Shown: positions 19,476 to 29,674 of the stretch, piece after piece
Layout: each line of letters starts with the position of its first letter
Position numbering within the stretch: the first letter of the stretch is position 1
Source of the DNA: Elusimicrobia bacterium GWB2_63_22
GTDB taxonomy: Bacteria > Elusimicrobiota > Elusimicrobia > Elusimicrobiales > UBA9959
DNA length: 64,000 nt
Assembly (NCBI GenBank): GCA_001799735.1
Contig: MGUA01000027.1
Location: 85,937-149,936, forward strand
Reading direction: 5' to 3'
Notes under the pieces: model-generated
What the model was told of the DNA's origin: nothing
The model's input: only the letters and a program-made list of their open reading frames with translations
Database searches by the model: none
Program-made: the position numbers and the translations under genes

Positions 19476-21636
19476 CGGGTTCCCGGGCGTCCAGCCCCAG
19501 CGTGTTGAAGGCGCCGAAGTTCATCTGCTCGTTGTCCAGCGTCACGCGCAGCGACACCCCGGGCAGCTTGAAATCCAGGCGGTAAGGGAAAAGGTAGAGG
19601 TTCTTGAAGAAATAATGCGCCGGCGCGAAAACCAGCTTCTTTTCCCTGTCGGGACGTATCTCCCCGGGCAGGCCATCGCCGGTCAGGCAGACTTCCCGGC
19701 CGCCGCCGGCGAAGCAATCCTCGCCCCAGCCTTCGGTTTTGCCGGTCCCGGCGGTCTTCCCGGAGAACCAGTCGCGCAGTTCGGCGCCCATCAGGGAAGC
19801 CCAGTAGGAGAACGCGTCGGGGTCCAGGCCGGCCAGCGAGACGGCATCCATCTCTATGCCGTCGCCGGTCAGGCGCGCCTTCCAGAGCGGCGCCATCAGC
19901 GGGCCCATCACGGTAATGGTGAAGTCTTCCGGCGGGGAATAGTGCAGTATCGCGTCGAACTTTACGGTCTTGCCGCGCAGTTTAGCCTCCACCTTGGCGA
20001 AAGAGGAGAACTCCAGCCCGGCCGGGAGGAAAGCTTTTAAATGTTCCCGGCGCAGCACGCCGGCCTGGTCGCCGGGAATGCGCTTCTCCAGCGCCTTCAG
20101 CCTGGCGGCGGCGGTCTTGCGTTTGGCCGGTTTTTCCAGCAGTTCGGATTTTTTCCAGGCCAGCCAGGCGGCCCGCAGGTCGCCCGCCGCCTCGTAGATG
20201 TCCCCGGCGTGGCCCCAGACTACGGGGTCGTCGTAGACCTTTTTAAGGGCCCTGGTTATATCGGCCAGGGCCTCGTCCTTGCGGCCCCGCTTGAACCGCA
20301 CCCAGGCGAGCGAATCCAGGTAGGCGCCGTTGCCGGGCTCGAGCGCCACGGCGCCGGCGATCAGCCCCTCGGCCTCTTCCAGTTTAAGGCCGCGGTCGGC
20401 CAGCGAGTAGCCCAGGTAGTTGAGCACGTTGGCGTTGGCCGGGTTCATCCGTATCAACTCCCGGAAGTTTTCCTCGGCCGCGGCCATGTCGCCCACCCTT
20501 TCGCTGATGACGGCGTACTGCATGCGCGCCTCTACGTTGCCAGGGACCTTGGTTATGATGGTCTTCAGCAGCTCGCGCGCTTTGGGCGTTTTGCCGGTAT
20601 CGTCGTAGCCCAGCGCCAGAAAATAGGCCAGTTCCATGTTGTCCGGCCATTTTTTAGCGGCGGTTTCCAGCATGGCGATGGCCTTTTCGTAGCGGCCGCT
20701 CTGCGTATAATAATAGGCCAGCCGCAGCGTGGCGTCGGAGTCTTCCTTAAGGGCCGAGGAACCTTCCAGGTAGCCGGCGGCCGAATTAAAATCCCGCTTC
20801 TGCTCGCTGATGATGGACAGCCAGTAGCTGGCCACCGGGTCCGCCTTGTCCAGCGCATAGGCCTTGAGGAAATATTTCTCCGCCATCGGCAGGTCGCTGG
20901 CGGCGGGAGACGTGTAGATGGCCCCGATATGGTCGTAGAGGGCCTTGTTGCCGGGCTCCAGCAGCGCCAGCTCCTCGTATTCGGCTATCGCGGCGGCCGT
21001 GTCGCTTCTGAGTTCGTAGAATTCCCCCAGCATGTAGCGCGGCTGCGGGTAGTAAGGGTCGGCCGCCTTGGACAGCACCAGGTTCTTCCTCACTTCCTCG
21101 TGATCGCCCTTCATGTTGTGCAGCACGGCTATCTGGTAATAGATCTCGGCCGCGTCCTCGGGGCGCAGCTCCAGGTATTTTTTAAGGTAACCCACGGACT
21201 TCTCCGGGGCGCGGGAGCTCCACAGGCTGGCCAGCTGGTAAAAAGCCTCGTGCGCAGAAGGGTCCAGCTCCGTCGCCCTCTCGTAGGCGCCGCGGGCCCC
21301 TTCCAGGTCGCCCTTGGCCCAGCGGACATTGCCGTACAGCACCCAGTTGTCCGCTGTGGAGGAATCGGCCTTCACCACGTAATCCGCCCACTGCGCGGCC
21401 TCTTCCACTTTGCCGATATGCAGGGCCAGGTTGAGCGCCTGCTTGTGGACGAAAACGGACTGCGGGTCCAGCAGCAGGGTGCGCTTGTACTCCTGCATGG
21501 CGGTATCGTAATTGCCGCGCCGTTCCTGCACCATGCCGTTCATGAAGTGGAGATAGGCCTCTTTGTCCGCGGCCGCCAGGGCGGCCGGAGCGCAGCAGGC
21601 GAGGAGGATGAGGGCGTTAAGCGTTCTTTTGATCAT
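19459..21636 (-). CDS. TPR-repeat protein with C-terminal lipoprotein-like domain
   Basis: signal peptide; many TPR motifs; C-terminal KVEAKLRGKTVKFDAILHYSPPEDFTITVMGPL. Confidence 0.75.
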   Translation of the reverse strand: MIKRTLNALILLACCAPAALAAADKEAYLHFMNGMVQERRGNYDTAMQEYKRTLLLDPQSVFVHKQALNLALHIGKVEEAAQWADYVVKADSSTADNWVLYGNVRWAKGDLEGARGAYERATELDPSAHEAFYQLASLWSSRAPEKSVGYLKKYLELRPEDAAEIYYQIAVLHNMKGDHEEVRKNLVLSKAADPYYPQPRYMLGEFYELRSDTAAAIAEYEELALLEPGNKALYDHIGAIYTSPAASDLPMAEKYFLKAYALDKADPVASYWLSIISEQKRDFNSAAGYLEGSSALKEDSDATLRLAYYYTQSGRYEKAIAMLETAAKKWPDNMELAYFLALGYDDTGKTPKARELLKTIITKVPGNVEARMQYAVISERVGDMAAAEENFRELIRMNPANANVLNYLGYSLADRGLKLEEAEGLIAGAVALEPGNGAYLDSLAWVRFKRGRKDEALADITRALKKVYDDPVVWGHAGDIYEAAGDLRAAWLAWKKSELLEKPAKRKTAAARLKALEKRIPGDQAGVLRREHLKAFLPAGLEFSSFAKVEAKLRGKTVKFDAILHYSPPEDFTITVMGPLMAPLWKARLTGDGIEMDAVSLAGLDPDAFSYWASLMGAELRDWFSGKTAGTGKTEGWGEDCFAGGGREVCLTGDGLPGEIRPDREKKLVFAPAHYFFKNLYLFPYRLDFKLPGVSLRVTLDNEQMNFGAFNTLGLDAREPGDGKN

Positions 21637-22067
21637 ATTTTTTTCCTGAGCAGCAGGGCGTCGTCCGCGTTATTATAAAATTTAGGTCTTCGGCCCACCA
21701 GTTCGAAGCCGTGGCGCTGGTAGAGCGCCAGGGCCGGAGCGTTATGCTCGTTGACCTCCAGGTCTACTTCCCGGCAGAGGTTCTTGGCCGCGTATTCCAG
21801 CAGCTTGCCTATCAGCGCGCCGGCGGCGCCCCGCCGCAGAAAAGCCTTTGAGACCGCCAGCGTGTTAAGCTGCACCTGCGGGCGCAGTATCCAGAAATTT
21901 ATGAACCCCGCCGCGCGCCCGTCGCATTCCGCCGCCAGCGTGACCGAGTTGCGGTTATTCTCCTCGGCTTCAAAGCCTTTCTCCCCCCAGGCCGGGTAGC
22001 CGGGATGTTCGGCTTCTATGGCCGCGAAAGCCGCGTAATCCTCTTTTCTCGCACGGCGTATGAGCAT
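21633..22067 (-). CDS. rimI: ribosomal protein alanine N-acetyltransferase-like GNAT
   Basis: GNAT fold LNTLAVSKAFLRRGAAGALIGKLLEYA...EVNEHNAPALALYQRHGFELVGRRPKFY; position next to tsaB/tsaE. Confidence 0.82.
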   Translation of the reverse strand: MLIRRARKEDYAAFAAIEAEHPGYPAWGEKGFEAEENNRNSVTLAAECDGRAAGFINFWILRPQVQLNTLAVSKAFLRRGAAGALIGKLLEYAAKNLCREVDLEVNEHNAPALALYQRHGFELVGRRPKFYNNADDALLLRKKI

Positions 22068-22068
22068 G

Positions 22069-22791
22069 TTATTTCCGGCCGTAACTGATATTGTTCTCTA
22101 GCTCGTACTTGGCCGGCTTAAGGTAGAGCGGGCGCAGGGTGCGGTTCTTATACGCCAGGCAGGCCTTTATGACCAGGGCCGGGATTATCTTCGAAACCGC
22201 GGGCGGGGCTTTGGGGACGCCGGCCGGCAGCAGGCCGTAGATGCCGGGATCCTCTTCCGCGTCGGCCGCGGCGTAGAGCGGGCCAGCCAGCCCGGCCAGC
22301 ATGGCCCTGAGGTCCTCGGACTTCAGCCACACGGGCTCGCCTTCGGGCCGGGGCGTTTTCAGTTTTTCCCCCGCGTTAAACAACTGGCAGAAATATTCGT
22401 CCTTGAAGGCGTGCACCAGCACGGCCAGGCGCGTGCCGCCGGTGGTTTTAGCCCAGGCCCTGAACTGCGGCGTGTCCGCCGCGCCCAGCGCCAGGATCTC
22501 GAAAAGGGTAGCGGTGTAGACTTCCGCGCCGGCCATGGCTTTAAGGGCCCCGGCCAGCGTGAGCGAGATGCGTATGCCTGTAAAGCGGCCGGGGCCGCGA
22601 ACGGAACATACCGTGTTCACGGAGCGCAGGTCCGAACCGGCCCTGGCCAGCAGGGCGCGGGCCATGGGGAACAGGGCCAGCTCCTGGTTGAATACTTTTT
22701 TCTGCGCGCTGAAGACCTTCCCCCCGGCCGAGGCGGCCAATTTAAGCCTCGAGCCCGAAGTGCAGAGTCCCAGGATTACTTTTGCAGCCAT
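22069..22791 (-). CDS. tsaB: tRNA t6A biosynthesis protein TsaB
   Basis: GLCTSGSRLKLAAS...VRGPGRFTGIRISLTLAGAL. Confidence 0.88.
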   Translation of the reverse strand: MAAKVILGLCTSGSRLKLAASAGGKVFSAQKKVFNQELALFPMARALLARAGSDLRSVNTVCSVRGPGRFTGIRISLTLAGALKAMAGAEVYTATLFEILALGAADTPQFRAWAKTTGGTRLAVLVHAFKDEYFCQLFNAGEKLKTPRPEGEPVWLKSEDLRAMLAGLAGPLYAAADAEEDPGIYGLLPAGVPKAPPAVSKIIPALVIKACLAYKNRTLRPLYLKPAKYELENNISYGRK

Positions 22792-23270
22792 TTTTCCTCT
22801 ATAACCTTCACCATTTCCGCGTCGCCGGCCGGGGCCGAGACCTTTATCACCCTGGCGTCACCGCCGGCGAGGAGAAAGTCCAGGCGCAGCGGCTCCATCC
22901 CGGCGTAGATGCCGCCGGCCTCGCCGGGCCATTCCACCGCGGTTATGCCGTCCGGGCGGCCCAGGTATTCGTCCAGGCCTATGTTCTCCATGTCCGCCTC
23001 GCCGGCGCGGAACAGGTCGAAATGAAAAAGCTTCAGCCGGCCTTTGTAGGAGCGCATCAGGTTAAAGCTCGCGCTCACCGGCAGCCGCCGCGCGCCCAGG
23101 GCCGCGGCCAGCTCGCGCACGAAAAAAGTTTTGCCGGAGCCTATGGGCCCCTCCAGGAACAGCGCGGCGCCGCCCTTAAGCCTCCCGGCAAAAAGAGCCG
23201 CCAGCCGCGCGGTGTCCGCGGGCGAAGCGCTGCTGAATTTAAAAGTGTTCGAAGTTTTTGACCTTGCCAT
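22776..23270 (-). CDS. tsaE: tRNA t6A biosynthesis ATPase TsaE
   Basis: FLEGPIGSGKTFFVRELAAALGA; FHFDLFRAGEADMENIGLDEYL; AVEWPG. Confidence 0.92.
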   Translation of the reverse strand: MARSKTSNTFKFSSASPADTARLAALFAGRLKGGAALFLEGPIGSGKTFFVRELAAALGARRLPVSASFNLMRSYKGRLKLFHFDLFRAGEADMENIGLDEYLGRPDGITAVEWPGEAGGIYAGMEPLRLDFLLAGGDARVIKVSAPAGDAEMVKVIEEKWLQK

Positions 23271-24222
23271 CGAAATTCTCTATTTCCGAACCGGAACCTT
23301 TCTCCACGCGGCCCACCACGGTTACGGCGGGCAGCAGCCGCTTTATCTTCTCAAGGTTGCGGGAGCCGGCCGTAAACACCAGGCCGTAATCTTCGCCGCC
23401 GTTTACGGCGTAATAGCGCCACGGCTTTTTCTTCAGCGCGGCGTAGGCGCGCAGCTCTTTTGTGCAGGCGCCTTCGCCGGGGCTCACCAGCACGCGGCAG
23501 CGGGACTGCTCCGCTATAATGGCCGCGCTGCGCGCGAGGCCGTCGGAATTGTCCAGCATGGCCGTGGCCAGGCCGGCGCGGCCGAGCGCGGCCCCCGCCG
23601 CCAGCATCGGCTCGGGGAGCCAGAAGGCCCGCACCAGCGCCGGGAATTTTTTCTTCTCCTGCGCTGAGCCGCCCATCAGTATCTCCAGCCCGGCGGCGCT
23701 AAGCCCCAGCGGCCCGATGTTGAAGAGCAGGTCCCCGGGCTTGGCGCCGTAGCGCGTAATAATCTTGCCGCGCCCGGTCTCGCCCCACACCGTCATGTAA
23801 AAATGGTTCTCTCTCGCCCCGGCCAGGTTGCCGCCGGCTATGGAGATGCCGAAGCGCAGGGCCTCGGCCTTCAGCGCCCGCATAAAGCGCGGGGCGAAAT
23901 CTTTTGCCGTATCCTTCCTGAGCCCCGCGCCGACCACGCAGGACACCGGCGCGACGTCGCCCATGGAGGCCAGGTCGCTGAGGTTGATGCGCGTGAGCTT
24001 GCGGGCTATATCCTCGGGCGTGGCGAAGCGGGCCAGGTAATGCGTCCCCTCCACCATCTCGTCGGTGGTGATCACCAGGTCCCGGCCGGAACCGTGCCTG
24101 AGCACGGCGCAGTCGTCGCCCGGCCCAAGCAGCAGCCGCCGGTCGCCGGGGAAGCGGAAAGTTTTTTCTATATGCTCTATCAGCCGGGCTTCGCTCCCGG
24201 ACTTTTTCTTTTTCACAGGCAT
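23239..24222 (-). CDS. thiL: thiamine-monophosphate kinase
   Basis: start placed at MPVKKKKSGSEARLIEHI; LLGPGDDCAVL...ITTDEMVEGTHYL...NLSDLASMGDVAPVSCVVGAGL. Confidence 0.9.
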   Translation of the reverse strand: MPVKKKKSGSEARLIEHIEKTFRFPGDRRLLLGPGDDCAVLRHGSGRDLVITTDEMVEGTHYLARFATPEDIARKLTRINLSDLASMGDVAPVSCVVGAGLRKDTAKDFAPRFMRALKAEALRFGISIAGGNLAGARENHFYMTVWGETGRGKIITRYGAKPGDLLFNIGPLGLSAAGLEILMGGSAQEKKKFPALVRAFWLPEPMLAAGAALGRAGLATAMLDNSDGLARSAAIIAEQSRCRVLVSPGEGACTKELRAYAALKKKPWRYYAVNGGEDYGLVFTAGSRNLEKIKRLLPAVTVVGRVEKGSGSEIENFDGKVKNFEHF

Positions 24223-25097
24223 TCCAGGGCCTCCGGCAGAAAATCCAGCAGCTCTCCCGCCAGCACGCAGCGCTCCGTATATTTTTTCGCGGCCAGCTCG
24301 CCGCACAGCCCGTGCAGGAAGACGGCCAGCGCCGCAGTGCCGAGGGCGGTTTGCGCGCTGAAACCCCGCGCCAGCCCGTTCTGCGCGTAGAAGCCGGCCG
24401 TCAGGCCGGCCAGCACGTCGCCCGTGCCGCCCTTGGCCAGGGCCGGGCCGCCGGAGCTGTTCTTTAAAATGGTCTTGCCGTCGCAAATCAGCGTGCCGGG
24501 GCCTTTAAGCACCGCGGTACCGCCCAGCAGCCGGGCCAGTGCCGCGGCCGCGGCGGGCCGGTCCGTCACTTTTTTTCCCAGCAGCCTTTCGGCCTCGCCG
24601 GGATGCGGGGTGAAGATCGCGGGCGCGGCCTTCAGTTTGAACGGCCTCGGCCCGGCGGCCAGCGCGTTAAGGGCGTCGGCGTCCACTACCGCCGGCAGGT
24701 CCAGCGCGGCCAGCAGCTTAAGCGCGAAAGCCCGGGCGCCCTTGGAGGCGCCGAGACCCGGGCCCAGCAGCAAAACGTTTATTTTTTTGGCGCGGGCGAA
24801 GGCGGCCACCTGTGCGGCGGCCCCGGCCGTAAAAGTTCCGCCGGAGCAGGCCGCGCCGAAGGTCATGGCCTCGGGCAGGGCGCAGGCTATTATCTTTCTT
24901 TCGCTCTCGGGGCAGGCTACCGTCACCAGCCCCGCGCCGGCCTTAAGCGCCGCGCGGGCGGAAAGGATGGCGGCACCGGCCATGCCGCGCGAGCCGGCCA
25001 CTACCAGCACCCGGCCGAAATCTCCCTTATGGGCGTTCCGCGGCCGCGGGGGCAGCTGGTCGGCCAAATAATACCTGGGAAGGGATTTTACTTTCAT
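24213..25097 (-). CDS. nnrD: ADP/ATP-dependent NAD(P)H-hydrate dehydratase, stand-alone C-terminal domain
   Basis: HKGDFGRVLVVAGSRGMAGAAILSARAALKAGAGLVTVA; FTPHPGEAERLLG; GGTGDVLAG. Confidence 0.88.
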   Translation of the reverse strand: MKVKSLPRYYLADQLPPRPRNAHKGDFGRVLVVAGSRGMAGAAILSARAALKAGAGLVTVACPESERKIIACALPEAMTFGAACSGGTFTAGAAAQVAAFARAKKINVLLLGPGLGASKGARAFALKLLAALDLPAVVDADALNALAAGPRPFKLKAAPAIFTPHPGEAERLLGKKVTDRPAAAAALARLLGGTAVLKGPGTLICDGKTILKNSSGGPALAKGGTGDVLAGLTAGFYAQNGLARGFSAQTALGTAALAVFLHGLCGELAAKKYTERCVLAGELLDFLPEALECL

Positions 25098-25101
25098 CGG
25101 G

Positions 25102-25455
25102 TCAGGCTTTAAAAGCTATTACGGAGGCCACGGCGTAGGCGCGGGTGTGGGAGATGGAGACCAGCAGCCGCAGCCCGGGCCGGCCTTTCACGGTGACTTT
25201 AGGGCTGCCGCTGGGAGTGTTCTCTACCTCTATGGAGTTCAGCGGCAGGGCGGTCTCGTCCAGCGCCTTTATGACGGCTTCCTTAACAGCGAAGCGTGCG
25301 GCCAGGCGTTCGAATTTATTTTTGCTTTTAAGGGCGTAGGCCAGCTCGCCCGGCGTGAAGACGCGCTTGAGAAAGCGCGGGTCCGCCGCCAGGCGGCGCA
25401 CCCTGGAAACCTCGGCCAGGTCCACGCCCAGCCCGGAGATGGTCTGTGCTTTCAT
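25102..25455 (-). CDS. acpS: holo-[acyl-carrier-protein] synthase
   Basis: GLGVDLAEVSRVRRL...RFAVKEAVIKAL...SISHTRAYAVASVIAF. Confidence 0.92.
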   Translation of the reverse strand: MKAQTISGLGVDLAEVSRVRRLAADPRFLKRVFTPGELAYALKSKNKFERLAARFAVKEAVIKALDETALPLNSIEVENTPSGSPKVTVKGRPGLRLLVSISHTRAYAVASVIAFKA

Positions 25456-25468
25456 TTTTAGTCCCGGG

Positions 25469-27343
25469 TCAGCGCACCGTAACGCTCTTGGCCAGGTTGC
25501 GCGGCTTGTCTATGTCGCATTTTTTGGCCAGGGCCACGTAGTAGGCGAAAAGCTGCAGCGGGATGACCGTCAGCATGGGCGTAAACAGCTCCCCGGTCTC
25601 CGGCAGGATTATGTAGCGCGAGGCCTTGATGGTCTTCTTGGAGGCGGCGTCCACTATGGCCACCACGTCGGCGCCGCGGGCCTTGGCCTCTTCTATGTTG
25701 CCGGCCATCAGTTCCAGCGTGCGCCCGGTCGGGGCCACGGCGAGCAGCGGCATGCCTTTGTAGATTATGGCTATCGGGCCGTGCTTCATTTCGCCGGCGG
25801 CATAGCCCTCGGCGTGCACGTAGGAGATCTCTTTTATCTTGAGCGCGCCTTCCAGGGCTATCGGGTAATTGATATGCCTGGAGATAAAGAGGAAATGCTC
25901 GCTGGCGGCAAAAGCCTCGGCCGCCTTGGCTATCTCCGTTTCCTTCTCCAGAGTTTCCTCTATCAGGCGCGGGATCTTAAGCAGTTCCTCGGCGTAGCGG
26001 CGGGCTTCGGCGGAGCTCAGCGCCCCGCGGGCCGCCGCGAAGTGGCCGGCCAACAGGTAGATGGCGGCGAGCTGCCCCAGGAAGGCCTTGGTGGAGGCCA
26101 CGCCTATCTCGGGCCCGCAATGGGTGTAGAGCACGTGGTCGGCCTCGCGCGTCAGCGTGGAGCCCACGGTATTTGTGATCGCCAGCACCTTGGCGCCGGC
26201 CGCCTTGGCCTCGCGCACGGCGAACAGGGTGTCGGCGGTCTCGCCGGACTGGGAGATGGCCACCACCAGTGTGCCCTTGTTCATCAGCTTTGCGCGGTCG
26301 GTAAATTCGCTGGCCACGTCGGCGTGCGCCGGGATGCCGAAATTCTCGAACAGCACCCGCCCGACGAGGCAGGCGTGGTAAGCGGTGCCGCAGGCGATGA
26401 ACTGCAGCGCGGACACGCCTTTCATGGTCGCGGCGGTAAGCCCCATCTCGGTCTCCAGGAGGTTCCCGCCCAGCGGCAGCAGCCGGCCGCGCAGGGTGTT
26501 CTCCACGGCCTCGGCCTGCTCGTGGATCTCCTTGAGCATGAAATGCTTGTAGCCGCCCTTCTCCGCCATGGTGGAGTCCCACTGTATGGTGACGGATTCC
26601 TTGGCGGTCTTCTTGCCGGCGAAAGTGTAGAAATCTATGCCGTCCTTCTTCACCGCGGCCATCTCCCCGTCGTTAAGGAAGACCACCCGCTTGGTGTACT
26701 TCAGGAAAGCCGACACGTCGGAAGCTATGAAGTTCTCGCCCTTGCCCAGGCCCACAACAAGGGGGCTGTGCATGCGGGCGGCCAGCAGCATGGCCGGGCA
26801 GCGCGACCACACCATGGAAAGGGCGAAAGACCCCTTCAGGTCGGCCACGGTCCTGCGGAAAGCCTCAAAGAAGACCGGCTCTATCATCTCCGCGCGCGCG
26901 GACTTCTCCTGCACGTGCAGGCTCTTGAGCTTCTCCTCCATCAGGTGGGCGATAACTTCGGTGTCGGTCTCGGATTTGAACTTATGGCCGCCGGCCTGCA
27001 ATTTTTCCTTGAGATCCAGGTAATTCTCTATGATGCCGTTATGCACTACCACCACCTGCCCGGTGCAGTCGGTGTGGGGGTGCGCGTTGTCTTCGGAGGG
27101 CGCGCCGTGCGTGGCCCAGCGGGTATGCCCCACCCCGGCCTGGGCGCCCTTAACGGGCTCCGCGGTCACCAGTTTATCCAGCGCGTCCACGCGGCCGCTC
27201 ACCCTCTTGAGGTAGAGCGAATTCTTGCCGTCCACTACGGCGATGCCGCAGGAGTCATAGCCCCGGTATTCGAGCCGCTTCAGCCCGTCCACCAGGATAT
27301 CGGTGGTCTTGTTGTCGCCGATGTAGCCGGTGATGCCGCACAT
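25469..27343 (-). CDS. glmS: glutamine-fructose-6-phosphate aminotransferase (isomerizing)
   Basis: MCGITGYIGDNKTTDILVDGLKRLEYRGYDSCGIAV; C-terminus DKPRNLAKSVTVR. Confidence 0.97.
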   Translation of the reverse strand: MCGITGYIGDNKTTDILVDGLKRLEYRGYDSCGIAVVDGKNSLYLKRVSGRVDALDKLVTAEPVKGAQAGVGHTRWATHGAPSEDNAHPHTDCTGQVVVVHNGIIENYLDLKEKLQAGGHKFKSETDTEVIAHLMEEKLKSLHVQEKSARAEMIEPVFFEAFRRTVADLKGSFALSMVWSRCPAMLLAARMHSPLVVGLGKGENFIASDVSAFLKYTKRVVFLNDGEMAAVKKDGIDFYTFAGKKTAKESVTIQWDSTMAEKGGYKHFMLKEIHEQAEAVENTLRGRLLPLGGNLLETEMGLTAATMKGVSALQFIACGTAYHACLVGRVLFENFGIPAHADVASEFTDRAKLMNKGTLVVAISQSGETADTLFAVREAKAAGAKVLAITNTVGSTLTREADHVLYTHCGPEIGVASTKAFLGQLAAIYLLAGHFAAARGALSSAEARRYAEELLKIPRLIEETLEKETEIAKAAEAFAASEHFLFISRHINYPIALEGALKIKEISYVHAEGYAAGEMKHGPIAIIYKGMPLLAVAPTGRTLELMAGNIEEAKARGADVVAIVDAASKKTIKASRYIILPETGELFTPMLTVIPLQLFAYYVALAKKCDIDKPRNLAKSVTVR

Positions 27344-27344
27344 A

Positions 27345-28064
27345 TTACTGTAGCAGGCGCTTCATTTCGGTCACGGCGCTCTTGAGGCCGACGAACATGG
27401 CGCGGGAAATTATGGAGAAACCGATGTTGAGGCAGTCCATGCCCTCTATGCGCGCGACGGGGGCCACGTTGTAGTAGTCGAGGCCGTGCCCGGCGTGCAG
27501 TTCCATCTCAAGTTCCTTCACCAGATAGCCGGCCAGCTGCAGCTGCTCCAGCTCTTTGGCCTGCAGCTTCTTGCCCCAGGCGGCGGCGTAGTTCTTGGTG
27601 CACAGCTCTATGGCGTCGGCGCCCATGTTGTGGGCGGCGCGGATGGCCATCGGGTCGGGGTCGGCGAACACGCTGACCTCTATGCCGGCCTTGGAAAGGT
27701 TCTTTATGATCTTCTCGAGCTCGGGCTTGCGGCCGTCGAGCTTCATGCCGCCCTGCGTGGTCAGTTCGCGGGCGCCTTCCGGCACCAGGCAGACCGAGTC
27801 GGGCCGGGCCTTGAGGGCGATCTTCTCCATCTCGGGGGTGGCGGCCATCTCCAGGTGGATCAGGCCTTTCACGTCGTGGCGGACCCTGTCGAGGTCGGAA
27901 TCCTGTATATGCCTGCGGTCCTGGCGCAGGTGCATCACCACCATGTCGCCGCCGGAGCTGTAGACCACCCGCGCGGCTTCCACCGTGTCCGGGTTCTTCT
28001 CCCCGCGGGCCTGGCGCAGCGTGGCCACGTGATCGATATTTACTCCAAGTTTAACGTGTTTCAT
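27345..28064 (-). CDS. pdxJ: pyridoxine 5'-phosphate synthase
   Basis: KLGVNIDHVATLRQARGEKNPDTVEAA; VSVFADPDP. Confidence 0.95.
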   Translation of the reverse strand: MKHVKLGVNIDHVATLRQARGEKNPDTVEAARVVYSSGGDMVVMHLRQDRRHIQDSDLDRVRHDVKGLIHLEMAATPEMEKIALKARPDSVCLVPEGARELTTQGGMKLDGRKPELEKIIKNLSKAGIEVSVFADPDPMAIRAAHNMGADAIELCTKNYAAAWGKKLQAKELEQLQLAGYLVKELEMELHAGHGLDYYNVAPVARIEGMDCLNIGFSIISRAMFVGLKSAVTEMKRLLQ

Positions 28065-28097
28065 TGGAAAACCTCCGTAAAATTCAACGAACAAATA

Positions 28098-29462
28098 TTA
28101 TTTAGCCGCGAGCGCGCCCGAATGCTTGCGGTAATGCGCCAGCAGCTCGTCGGCTATGGCTTTTATCTCCGCCTTGGACTGGCCTTCCACCAGCAGGCGC
28201 AGCAGCGGCTCGGTGCCGGAATAGCGGATGAAGATGCGGCCGTTGCCTTTCAGGCCGCCCTCGAGTTTGGAGAGCTTCTCGCTGAAGCCGGCCACGTCCC
28301 TGAAGGCGGGCTTGTGCAGAACCTTGACCTTCTCCAGCACCTGCGGGTAGCGGTTCCAGTGCCGCCGGAACCAGCTGAAGGGTTTGCCCATGTCGCGCAC
28401 GGCGGCCAGCGTCTGCAGCGCGGTGAGGATGCCGTCGCCGGTGGGGGCGAATTCCCTGAAAATGATGTGGCCGCTGGTCTCGCCGCCGAGCTTCAGGTCG
28501 CCATCTACCATGGCGTCGGTCACGTTCTTGTCGCCTACCGGCACCTGGGCCACGCTGATCCCCTGCCCCTGCAGGTATTTAATCAGGCCGTAATTGGACA
28601 TGAAGGTCAGCGAGACGCCGCTGTTGGTGAGGCGGCCGCGCTGCTTCATATAGGGGGCGGCCAGCGCTATCACATCGTCGCCGTCCAGCTGTACGCCCTT
28701 TTCGTCGGCGAACATGCAGCGGTCGGCGTCCCCGTCGAGGCTGATGCCGCAGAAAGCGCCCCACTTTGCCGCGGCCGCGGCCATCTTTTCTGTATGGAGG
28801 GCGCCGCAGCCCATGTTGATATTCTTGCCGTTGGGCTTGTCGCCGATAACCTTAACCTTGGCGCCCAGGTCGCGGAAGATACGCGGGGCTGTCTTATAGG
28901 CCGCGCCGTTGGCGCAGTCGAGCAGTATTTTAACGCCCTTCAGGGTGAAGCCGGGCGGCAGGGTGCTCTTGAGGAAAGCCTCGTAGTCGCGGGTAAAATC
29001 TTTTTTATGCAGGCCGGGGTGCGACGGCCGGAACTTGAGCGGCTTCTTGCCCAGCAGCAGGCGCTCTATCTTACCCTCTATGGCTTCGTTGAGCTTCAGT
29101 CCGTCGTTAGAGAAGAACTTGATGCCGTTGAATTCGGGCGGGTTGTGGCTGGCGGAGATCACTATGCCGAAGTCGGCGTTCTCGCGCTTTACCAGGTACG
29201 AGACGGCCGGCGTGGGGATAATGCCCAGGTCCACCACTTTGAACTTGCTGGCCCCGAGGCCCTCTACCAGGTATTTCCTGATGAGGCGGCCGGAGGCGCG
29301 CGAGTCCATGCCGATGAGGACCACCGGCTTGCCGTGGCCCTTTTTCTTGTACTTGGGCAGCACAAGCGAGGCCGCGTAGCCTATTTTGCGTATGAAATCA
29401 GGTGTAAAGGGGTAATCCCAGGTGATGCCCCGTATGCCGTCAGTGCCGAAAAGTTTTCCCAT
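28098..29462 (-). CDS. glmM: phosphoglucosamine mutase
   Basis: MGKLFGTDGIRG; ISASHNPPEFNGIKFF; DGDADRCMFAD; RYSGTEPLLRL. Confidence 0.95.
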   Translation of the reverse strand: MGKLFGTDGIRGITWDYPFTPDFIRKIGYAASLVLPKYKKKGHGKPVVLIGMDSRASGRLIRKYLVEGLGASKFKVVDLGIIPTPAVSYLVKRENADFGIVISASHNPPEFNGIKFFSNDGLKLNEAIEGKIERLLLGKKPLKFRPSHPGLHKKDFTRDYEAFLKSTLPPGFTLKGVKILLDCANGAAYKTAPRIFRDLGAKVKVIGDKPNGKNINMGCGALHTEKMAAAAAKWGAFCGISLDGDADRCMFADEKGVQLDGDDVIALAAPYMKQRGRLTNSGVSLTFMSNYGLIKYLQGQGISVAQVPVGDKNVTDAMVDGDLKLGGETSGHIIFREFAPTGDGILTALQTLAAVRDMGKPFSWFRRHWNRYPQVLEKVKVLHKPAFRDVAGFSEKLSKLEGGLKGNGRIFIRYSGTEPLLRLLVEGQSKAEIKAIADELLAHYRKHSGALAAK

Positions 29463-29583
29463 TATGTAAGCCCCGAAGCTATGTTAGTGCCGGCTAAAAA
29501 GCTATGCTTATCAGCCGGCCGCTTTTAACAGCCTTATATAATTTTATATTATATCATTCTAGCAGGGCGCTGTAAGGCCAGAT

Positions 29584-29674
29584 GGAAGGATGGCCGAGTG
29601 GTTTAAGGCGCCGGTCTTGAAAACCGGTGTACGGTTAATCCGTACCGTGGGTTCGAATCCCACTCCTTCCGCCA
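29584..29674 (+). tRNA. tRNA-Ser (anticodon TGA), CCA encoded
   Basis: GGAAGGATGGCCGAGTGGTTTAAGGCGCCGGTCTTGAAAACCGGTGTACGGTTAATCCGTACCGTGGGTTCGAATCCCACTCCTTCCGCCA; anticodon loop CTTGAAA, long variable arm. Confidence 0.97.

Noticed and set aside
25355-27385. 676-aa plus-strand ORF (and similar long plus-strand ORFs such as 27486-29528, 20041-21678, 4657-6333, 10714-11853)
   Set aside because: Antisense to well-recognised genes (glmS, glmM, TPR protein, BY-kinase, coiled-coil protein) in GC-rich DNA; composition rich in Gly/His/Gln/Arg and no family match.
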